Origin: Epichloe hybrida
Lineage: Eukaryota; Ascomycota; Sordariomycetes; Hypocreales; Clavicipitaceae
DNA: 64,000 nt
Direction: 5' to 3'
Assembly: GCA_019022495.1 (NCBI GenBank)
Contig: JAFEKR010000014.1
Coordinates: 930,001-994,000 of the forward strand
Position numbers and translations under genes: made by a program. This document shows positions 55,901 to 64,000 of this stretch, in pieces (the stretch's first letter is position 1; each line of letters starts with the position of its first letter). The notes under the pieces are model-generated. The model did no database searches. It saw only the letters and a list, made by a program, of their open reading frames with translations, and was not told the origin of the DNA.

Positions 55901-58900
55901 GACGCTTCTTGCACTCCCGACGCTAGTGTGCCCTCTTATCACGACATCAAAGATGCGCTATCGTAGATGTGAGCTGTGACGAAGTGCGAAAGCCTCGAAG
56001 CTTGTCATGGGTCCTGGGTATGTGTGAAGGGAGCGTCGAATTATGTATGGCCAGTAAATCGTTTTTTTAGGCCCAGCAGAAAATCGCTCAGGCCCAGGGT
56101 GGAGCCGAAGAAAGCGGCAGAATTCTGTAGACTGACTGCCCATCAGTGTGAAATTAAATGAATAGATGAGGGCTGCTCTTGCCAAGAATTAATGTCCACT
56201 TCCATTATCTACGCAGAGTTTCCATTCTGGTAGCAACAATCTCATTAACACATTGGCTGTAAGGGATGAGAAATGACACTTTTAGACCGGCACTGACTAG
56301 CAGACATCCTTTCAATTGTCCAAGGCTACCAAAAATCACCAACGGACTGCGAGAACCCCCGATCAGCTTCCCATGCAAGATGCAGACAGATCATGGATAG
56401 CCTATACAGAATAGACCTTGGCCGCTAGCTGAGCCATCCACGACAAGTCTGTCTCAATCGCTGACCAGTCATCATCATTTTCTACGGGTACCCTTGCTTC
56501 GGATCTTTACCGGTGGGCAACCTATTCCACGAATGGAACTACTAGCTCAAAAGATTACATTATCAGATCACTGCTGATGTTGGTTGGTTGGCTGGTCGGT
56601 CGGAGACAAAGAGGGTCGCGACACGGCCCAACGTTAGCAGAACGCTACTGCAGTCTTGATATCCTGTCAACTTGCACATTGGTCCCAGAAGCAACGAAGA
56701 ATGCTTGGTGGAAGCCAACCAAACGGCGAGGTTAGGAGTCTAAGCCTCTACGAATACAAAAGGCCCTGCTCAAGATGGCCTTAGCTCAAGTATTCCATTG
56801 TACTGGCGCGACATCTGGCCAATCATCTAGTATCTCTCAAGCTCTCAAAGCTCCTCGGCAGACCAACTATGGCTAAGTGCGGATAAGAGGCTGGTAAATG
56901 TAACCCCTATTCGAATCATTCTTTACACTTACCAAGAAGCTGAAATGCGTGCCCCCAGCATGTTGGATGGCTTTGACTCATTCCGCATTCCTCTGCCAAA
57001 CATCAAACAGACAATAACATCCGGTCAAGTTGCGGCTTCCTGTTGACAGAGTCTAACCCCGCATGGGGCGGTCCTGGTCGAAAATCTCAGCTCCCCCGCC
57101 CACGGTCATGATCGTTCGCCAATTGCCGCGTTAGTATGTGACTGGTGCGGAGAAAATCACCAAAGCATCAGATACATTGCCGGCATGGATATTCAAACAA
57201 GCAATCGCGCAGGAAGATCAATCAACCCTCAAGGCTGATGGCTCGGTGATGATTCTCTCCGTGACGGCTTGATGATAATGACTTCTGATGTCTTCTTTTT
57301 TTCTTTCCAAGTCCTTTTCGGGGGGAAACGGGATGGTGAACTGGTGCCAAGCCCTTAGATTTGCAACCCATGTTTTTTATGCTTGGCACAACACCTCCGC
57401 TTGTCTGACTGGCCCGGCATGCCTCGCCTTGTGCCGGCGCGTCTGGCAGCGGAACAAGCTCCCCAGATATCCCATCCCGTTGTTCTGGCTGACGCAGGAG
57501 GCGGCACGACGCACGACTTCCCCGCAAAGATGGGGTCAAGCGCCAGGCCCTTGGCATCGGCATCTTTTTTGGCCGTAGTTACATTGACCGGGTTGGTGTG
57601 CTTTCCCATCACGTAAAGTAGCCAATTTTGCTTTATTTTCTCTTTGCCTCTACTGCCGGCCGACGCCTCCTTCAACATTACAGCAACTGGGGTCAGTCAG
57701 TATCTGTGACGCTCTCCGGATCCATATGTTCTCGCTAAAGTGACGAACATATGGTGTTTGTTATTCCCTCTCCCTCACCTTGCGGTAGCATTCAACAAAG
57801 GCATCAGCAAGTCCAGCATCAGCATGGAGCACCAATGTTGTCATGAGATGACATCCCTTTACAATCTTGGACCGCTCAATAGCCAATACGTGGAAAGCCC
57901 CAGCATCCCCAGCATCCCCATGGGGTCATGGCGCCATGCGCCATACATACCCGTTCTCCAGACTATGTCGAGCCGCAGTTGCAAACGTTCTGCATCCACG
58001 CAACAGGGACGGACAGACACACACAAACACACACACGGAGAGAGAAAGAGAGAGAGACGTGATAGCTACGGGCGTACCACATGCGCGTGCCATGTCGACA
58101 GCGGGGCGTGAACAGGAACCGTTCAGTTCTGGTGCAATCCCCGCCCTGCGCTCGCAAAAGTTCCTGGATATTGGGACGGCATAAAGTCCATGGCGAGCCG
58201 AGCTTATCGCACCTAAGCGGAGTATCAGAGCGGAGTATCAGCCACACCCAGTTGGAAAACCTTGGTTTCGTGGTTTGTATGCCTCGACTTGGACAGGCCT
58301 CATTGGTCTGGCACTCGAGGCGTATCGCAAAGTCTGAATTCATTTTGTGATTATGAGTCAGGCTCTTGAGTCAGGCTCTTGTCGCAAGCTTCGCTCATCG
58401 TTCACAGTCATACGCGTGCGAGTGCAGTTCCTCGTGTGCAATATATGGATGCGACTTGAACATCCCCCATGATGATGCCTCCCATTCAGAGTAATTGCCG
58501 AGGCCCAGAAGCAACAGCGGGCTCTCTCAACTGCACCTGGATTCTCCTGTTTCCACAAAGCAATATGTGCACCTTGCATCAATAACAGAGACCGACATTC
58601 CCTAGTCTTTGATGTTTTAGGGTTTGAGCACCGCTCTATACATGCTGGGGTCGACTGGGTTAGCCCCAGCAATCGACAACGAACTGGGCCGCCAGTAGCC
58701 ACAATGGACAGGCCGGAACTGAACTCCAAGCGGATCTTTCCCTTCTTGGCGCCGAAACCTTCGTCTGAGAAAAGTCAGAACTGCATGTCTCGTCAACTTA
58801 TTTCTTCCTGTCTCCCATGCAAGCACCTGAAGTGAAGAGCAGCCAAAATGCGAACACGAGGGAAGAAGAAAGCCTCCCTCCTTGACAGCCCGGTCCAGTA

Positions 58901-59981
58901 TCCTAGCCGAGAGAGTCACTTGACACCCGCCCGCCGTCTCTTATGTTGCTCGTGTCTGCACAAAGGTGGGTGGCATTGCACTATCGAGGACCTCTTCAGG
59001 AAGGTCTTGAGAATAGTCTCTTATCCTATCGGGGAATACGGAGGAACAAGGGGTAAGTTGGGCTCCAAGAAAAGAGAAAGTTGAGGGGATGGCCCAAGAT
59101 GACGCTGTTGTCATTCCCATCATGCGGCCACTTCAGTCCCACGCTCTGCCTTATCCTGTGGTATAATACTGCTGCCCCTATGCTGTCCGATGCGAGAGGA
59201 GAGCGATCGTGAACGACCCCTCCCGAACACACCAAAGTGGATTCACCATTGCCAATCTCTTTTTCTAGAACGGCTCGAACTTGTAATTGGCGTCTCTTGG
59301 GCCTGGCGCGCGAACCGCAGACGCTGGCTGGTAGTGTGCGCCAGAACCAAGATGGCTGGCCCTTGTAAGTTGTGTGTCATCGTCATCTTGCCCAATTCAC
59401 GCCATTCGATCTCCAGTCTCCCATCCATCCTTGTCCATTCGAACGAGAACATGAATCAATTCGATTCCGCAGTCCTCGTGTCAAGTTGAATGCGGTACCG
59501 TACCGCTACCACATGGTGAAGCGGGAATTCCTTGGCCCATCGTTGACTTTGACGAATTCTTCGATGGACTGGTGCCGGGGTGAGTTCTATCTGCCGTTTT
59601 TGCCCGTCAAATCCAAAGCGTACCCTATAAAAGGGGGCACAAATCAATGCGGAACACGAACAGGCCATGTTGCAACATCATTTCCCACAAAGCCCGAGTG
59701 AGAGCAACAGAGACGAGAAGAAGTAGTTTCAATGAAGAGTCTAGTTTGAACTAAATTGTTCTTACGAAATCTCCGCATGACCCTCGCACACATAAACGGG
59801 GGGGAGAGAGATGTCTCGAAATATAAACATTACAAAATAATACAACAAAAAAATGGAAACCGTATGGACCATAAAGATATACCTCTCCTGTGCGGGCACT
59901 CATACACAGGCCAAATGTGCCCAGCCTCTACATGTTATAACAATGAATCACAAGCGCCAAAGCTGTTGAAACACTTCTGCT
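52950..59981. other. 7-kb region without a recognised gene
   Basis: I found no frame with family resemblance or a consistent exon chain on either strand. The 56160-57220 part is nearly free of open frames longer than 60 codons on both strands and does not resemble the conserved ends of U1, U2, U3 or 5S RNA that I know. Short repeats: a CATCCCAAG tract at 54539-54570 and CA/GA microsatellites at 58015-58057. The promoter of the Zn2Cys6 gene is at the left edge. A non-coding RNA gene or a highly divergent secreted protein could be hidden here. Confidence 0.55.
54539..54596. repeat. Short tandem tract CATCCCAAG/CACGAGRRC
   Basis: Three CATCCCAAG units followed by CACGAGAAC, CACGAGGGC and CACGAGAGC units. 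On the minus strand it would encode a Leu/Met/Val run, probably fortuitous. Confidence 0.7.
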
Positions 59982-62294
59982 TTACAAAACAGCAACGGCC
60001 AGCGCTCCCAACATCATGGCGACGGCGACGGCGGAGACGCGGAACGACTCAACAGCGCCGGCGGGGACGGGTGGCGGTGAGCTCGTCTGCGGGCTGCAAG
60101 TGCTGCAGGGAATCTCGCCGGGCTTGGTGGTGGCCGTGGTGGTGTTGCCGGTCATGGTGCCAATGGTGGTGGGCGGGGCGGGCGTTGTTTCAGGGATCGT
60201 AGCAGGAGAGGTTATCTTGGGCTGAGTACCGACAGTCGTGGCCCGAGAAGGTTGGGTCTGGATGGGAGGGGGCAGAACACAGTCGCCGCAGCCGGGAATG
60301 GGAGTAACCTTGTCGTTAGTGGTTTGAGGCCGAACAATGAAAACGACGTCCTTGATGACCTCGTCACCGGGCTTGCAGCCAGGCTCGTTAGCGACGCAAA
60401 TATGTGCTAGATGAACGTTGTAGGCGGCCGTGATTTGGGGGCAAATATAGGCTGTCGAAGCCAGAACCTCGGTGGCGACCTCGCCCGTGTGGCAAGGACC
60501 GTTGCCGGTGCACGAAGTGATGGTGTGCGTCTTGGTCGTGTTGAAGACGGATGTGATGCTTGCCTGCGAGGTGATGCTTGACTTGGACGTGATGGTCGAT
60601 GGCTCTGTGCTAGACTGCGTGGGTTCGGAAGTCGGTTTGCTGCCTTGTCCAGGGCACCAGGTGATGGTTGCAGTGACTATCTCGGTGGTGACGGAGCCAA
60701 CGGGGCATCCAGTGGCATAGAGGGGGCACGCGGTGATGGTGCGAACCTGGGTGGTGATGAACGTCGACGTGTACGTGGGGGCAGCCGTGGCATTGTGCCA
60801 CCCGGTCGTGGACGTGAATCCTGGCTGCTTCGTGGTGGCAGGCTGAGTTGTGAGACCGATACTCTTGTGGTCGCCGCCGCCGCCGCCGATGGTGGTGGTG
60901 GCGGTGGTGGTGGTGCTGTTGTGGCCAGTTGGAATTGCGCGGGACGACGTGGTAGTCGTAGCAGGCTTTGTCGAGTTTGTCGAGATGGCAGAGCTTGTCG
61001 AGTTTGTCGAGATGGCAGAGCTTGTCGAGATGGCAGAGCTTGTCGTTGGCTTGGGCTCCTTGCCACAGTCACCCTCGACAGATGGAACAGCATTGGGACC
61101 GTTGCCGATGGGCAGCAAGGCAGAACCACAGTCCTCGTTTCTAGCAATGTGAAGGTTGCGGTTGTCCATATCATACACGACATAGGCGGCACGCAGAAAA
61201 GTGTCGCCGAGAACCGGAAACTTGTCATCAGGAGTGACGCCAAGAATGCAAAGGCCGTCGGACTGCTTCCAGATGAAGTCCTTGTAGGGCACATTGATCT
61301 CGGTCTTGCCAAAACTGAAATTGACGGTGCCGTTCTGCTCGCCCACGTCGCAAGGAATTCGGTACAGACCAGAATTTTCCTCCTTGGGGGGGGGAGTAAC
61401 ACCAGGGAAGGCATCCTTGATCTTGTTGAAAAGCTTCGTGGGAAGAGCAGACACGGTGTAACCGCTGTCGACAAGCACAGCTTGGCCATTGACCTGGTCA
61501 AAGATCTGAGCCCTGGAACCCTCGCCGTTGGTGACCGATATGCCATCCAAATAAATCCAGTAGCGGGTGAGTTTGTCAGGAGACTCGGCAGCAGGAATAA
61601 TGGGACGCTTCTCGAGGTGACCAGAGAATTTCTTGGTGTCAATACCGCCAAAGACGACGGAGCCGCGGGCGCTCTCAATGGATCGAATGTCTAGGGAAAA
61701 GGCACGGCTTTTGATAAATTTTTGAGCAACCATGCTGTCGAGAATCATAGGGTAATCGCTGGACCAGCTCTTCGTTTGAGGCCCGGCACCCATGACGCCA
61801 GTCATGGCGAATTCACTGTCAGTGGCTACACCAAACATCTGTTGGCTCAGTTTGGCCGAACCAATCTGAACGTAATCGTAGCCATACTCGAGTTGAGCAA
61901 AGCCGGTTCCATAGTTGACGCGGTTGGTGATGTTTGTGTCGACGTATGTCTGACTGCCGTTGAACCGACCAAGTGTCTGGCAGAATGCTGGATCGGCAGA
62001 TTTGCGGCAAACGGGGTTGATCCAGAGCTCGGCTGAACCGGTATCGAAGTTGACGCTCACCGGCTGGGGAGGAGTACCAACTTGGAGCTGGATGGAATAG
62101 AAGAAGCCCGACTGTTGAGCCTTTACATCAACCTCTTGTTGGCGTCGGAGGATGCCGTCTTTTGGAGCGCCGGGAATGACCGTGATGGGATATCGCAGCA
62201 GACCAGGTTCCTGGAGCATTTTATTGTCCATTGGGATTTCCAAGGCCTGGGCGACAAGTGGCAAAGCCGCAAAAGACAAGAGAGCGGACAGCAT
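59982..62294 (-). CDS. Secreted aspartic protease with Ser/Thr-rich, Cys-containing tail, probably GPI-anchored
   Basis: Intronless, 770 aa. Signal peptide at residues 1-18 (LLSFAALPLVAQA). The pepsin-type (A1, yapsin/OPSB-like) catalytic domain spans about 60-410, with FDTGSAELW (Asp84) and VDSGYTVSALP (Asp276), so both catalytic aspartates are present, the second in a DSG rather than DTG motif. A possible dibasic propeptide site (LRRQQ) is at about residue 50. The C-terminal 350 residues are Ser/Thr-rich with TSSAIST repeats. They also carry two Cys modules of the pattern T.TITxCP..TGCPVGSVTTE..TATITWCP, seen in several fungal cell-wall proteins. The protein ends with a hydrophobic segment after Ala/Gly, consistent with a GPI signal. 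Cell-wall localisation is inferred. Confidence 0.93.
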   Translation of the reverse strand: MLSALLSFAALPLVAQALEIPMDNKMLQEPGLLRYPITVIPGAPKDGILRRQQEVDVKAQQSGFFYSIQLQVGTPPQPVSVNFDTGSAELWINPVCRKSADPAFCQTLGRFNGSQTYVDTNITNRVNYGTGFAQLEYGYDYVQIGSAKLSQQMFGVATDSEFAMTGVMGAGPQTKSWSSDYPMILDSMVAQKFIKSRAFSLDIRSIESARGSVVFGGIDTKKFSGHLEKRPIIPAAESPDKLTRYWIYLDGISVTNGEGSRAQIFDQVNGQAVLVDSGYTVSALPTKLFNKIKDAFPGVTPPPKEENSGLYRIPCDVGEQNGTVNFSFGKTEINVPYKDFIWKQSDGLCILGVTPDDKFPVLGDTFLRAAYVVYDMDNRNLHIARNEDCGSALLPIGNGPNAVPSVEGDCGKEPKPTTSSAISTSSAISTNSTSSAISTNSTKPATTTTSSRAIPTGHNSTTTTATTTIGGGGGDHKSIGLTTQPATTKQPGFTSTTGWHNATAAPTYTSTFITTQVRTITACPLYATGCPVGSVTTEIVTATITWCPGQGSKPTSEPTQSSTEPSTITSKSSITSQASITSVFNTTKTHTITSCTGNGPCHTGEVATEVLASTAYICPQITAAYNVHLAHICVANEPGCKPGDEVIKDVVFIVRPQTTNDKVTPIPGCGDCVLPPPIQTQPSRATTVGTQPKITSPATIPETTPAPPTTIGTMTGNTTTATTKPGEIPCSTCSPQTSSPPPVPAGAVESFRVSAVAVAMMLGALAVAVL

Positions 62295-64000
62295 GATGAC
62301 AGTGTGCCTTTCAAAGGTGCTCTTGTGCTTTTGTAAAACAAAGCCTCGCGTATTTTATGTGTGCCAGCATAAAAAGCGACCGACGATAACACGAGTGTTG
62401 TAAGTAGTACTATCTCACACGAGTACATGGGGCTTACTCATGCCCTGAATGAAAAGAATAAAACAAAACAAACGAATGTGAAAGAAATTACGAACGGACC
62501 GAGGGATACAAGCGAGTGACCAAGTAAAAAGAGAGACAGTCCGACCTCCAACACTGATAATGTGAAGAAAGATGGAATGGAGAAGGAGGGGGGAAAGACA
62601 GGAAAGGTACGGGGCAAAGAGAAAAAGCAAATGGATAGAAAAGAGAAAAGCAAAAAGATGCGACTTCTACGTCCGTATATTACGGATTACTCCCGTGCAT
62701 CTTAATTCCATGGTGTCATGATGGGGGTCCCCTGCAAAACCTCGTGACACGAGCAAGATCCTTGATAATAAGTACGGATTAGCAGCACGAATGAAAAGGG
62801 TCGCGAGTTGGGAGCAAGTGGTCCTTGACCGTGTGTCCTCGTCCGTACACAACGGAAAAGAAGCATCTTTTGGAGGGATTTTTGCAATATACTTGCTTGG
62901 AATCCTCTGTACATACGGATTAGAGCGCGAAGCGTTGAGTCAGTGAGGGCATCCATGGGACGAGGAATACAAAGGAGCATGCAAAGGAGCATGGGCTTGT
63001 GGGGACGAGAAATGAAGAGCGACACCGAAGGATGTAAATGTGGCGCCACGAGCATCCTCCCCAGGGGGAATTGAGCCCATTGGCTAATATATTAGCAAGG
63101 AAATACGGGAGACAGGGGCTATTCTACCCAAAGGGCCAAAGGGACCGCAGTGAGGCATGTTACGGAGTACAACATATGTACGGATTACGAAATGACATCT
63201 CTTCGCTCATGTACGGACGTACAATGCGCCCTATTATCTGATGAGCAAGTCGTAGCCTCGTGAGTCGTAGGGGACGGGAGGAGCGAGACGACTTGACCTG
63301 AGAAGTGGGCAGGTGGGACCTGCGTTTGGTGGGACTCGCGTTGATGGCAAGCCACCAGTTTCAGCTTCCACGAGGATTGTACATACGGATACGGATCCGT
63401 AAAAGGAAGACTAATAAGCCTAGAGAGGAATGGCAGGGCAGTTTTTACGGACTACAAAGAGGGGCAACAACAGACATCTTGATGAAGTCGTCAAGACTAG
63501 ATGTCCTGATGACTGACAAGGGTTGTGATAAGGGTCTTTCTTTATGGTGCAAGACCACAATCATTAGTACATACGGAGTAGTCCATAAACATATCTTCTT
63601 TAAACTGTGTGCAAGTGTACTTTCTGCTGCATGATTTAAAAAGCCCATGCCTCTACGTTCGTAATCCGTACTAGTCTCATAAAGTCTCCCTCCCCGGGTG
63701 TTGAGTAACCTATGCATGTTAGCAACCCAGTTTAAAAGTATTAATACGGATAATTTTGGCGAGCTTCATTATGCAAAAAAGGGGGGGGACAAGGTCAACG
63801 TTCGTGTTGCCCCACCCCAAGACGCTATTTTTGTTGCCTTCGGTCATGATCGACAGGGTGGTGGGGGGCGGCTGCTGTGCTTCCAGTCATCAGTTTACAT
63901 GTAATAAAGGCGCGTTTTTGGCTCATGCACATTATATGTATCATAACCAGCTGTGAGCCGACTGGTCATGCACTTGCGTCGTTGTCGGCGATTTTTTGTG
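62295..64000. other. Gene-free region dense in TACGGA-type motifs
   Basis: Upstream of the aspartic protease. Between 62671 and 63752 I count about 13 occurrences of TACGGA/TCCGTA-type words (for example 62681, 62773, 62914, 63161, 63211, 63383, 63571, 63664). A G9 tract lies at 63781-63789. No coding signal. Confidence 0.6.

Noticed and set aside
60645..61694. 349-codon plus-strand frame over the aspartic protease
   Set aside because: It is the antisense shadow of a well-supported protease; its Gly/Val/Arg-rich sequence is explained by the Ser/Thr codons on the other strand.

Overview
The window is nuclear DNA of a filamentous ascomycete, most likely a Sordariomycete of the order Hypocreales. 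Protein-coding genes are interrupted by short GT-AG introns of about 45 to 140 bases. The gene set is typically pezizomycotine: a Syg1-type SPX-EXS protein, CAF-1 large subunit, a soluble GAF hybrid histidine kinase, a Zn2Cys6 regulator and a GPI-type aspartic protease with a Ser/Thr-rich tail. Genes lie on both strands with intergenic gaps of 0.4 to 7 kb and there are no operons. All splice sites given here were placed by hand from frame, consensus and family conservation.

Layout. 1-1.7 kb: NAD formate dehydrogenase (minus). 3.8-6.8 kb: a decayed block with remnants of a BBE-type FAD oxidoreductase and of an ABC transporter nucleotide-binding domain, then a ~244-bp MITE-like element and a ~1.06-kb terminal-inverted-repeat element holding a foldback. 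7.2-14 kb: a small secreted protein, vacuolar aminopeptidase I (M18) and a Syg1/XPR1-like protein (minus). 17.4-24.5 kb: a Gln/Ser-rich conserved fungal protein, CAF-1 large subunit with a PIP-box, and an acidic conserved fungal protein. 25-29 kb: hybrid histidine kinase (minus). 31.4-38.4 kb: a serine esterase, a possible small Cys-rich protein, a small membrane protein, a Ca3427-like periplasmic-binding-fold protein and a Thi74-like DMT transporter. 38.5-38.7 kb: a second foldback of the family seen near 5.7 kb. 40-46.6 kb: heme-oxygenase-like membrane protein, Cdt2-like WD40 protein (minus) and Dug3-like class II amidotransferase, the last two divergently transcribed. 47-49 kb: two weakly supported intron-containing candidates. 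50.2-53 kb: Zn2Cys6 transcription factor (minus). 53-60 kb: a long stretch without a recognisable gene. 60-62.3 kb: aspartic protease (minus). 62.3-64 kb: gene-free DNA dense in a TACGGA-type short motif.

The genes do not form an obvious pathway or secondary-metabolite cluster. The only suggestive pairing is the Ca3427-like protein beside a Thi74-like transporter, both from families linked in the literature to thiamine-related proteins. The most unusual points are a formate dehydrogenase whose first intron is in frame and could switch a 23-residue N-terminal extension on or off, the repeat family at 5.7 and 38.6 kb, the dispersed TACGGAGTA-like motif, and the gene graveyard at 3.8-5 kb. I did not find convincing evidence for a wholly new biological system.
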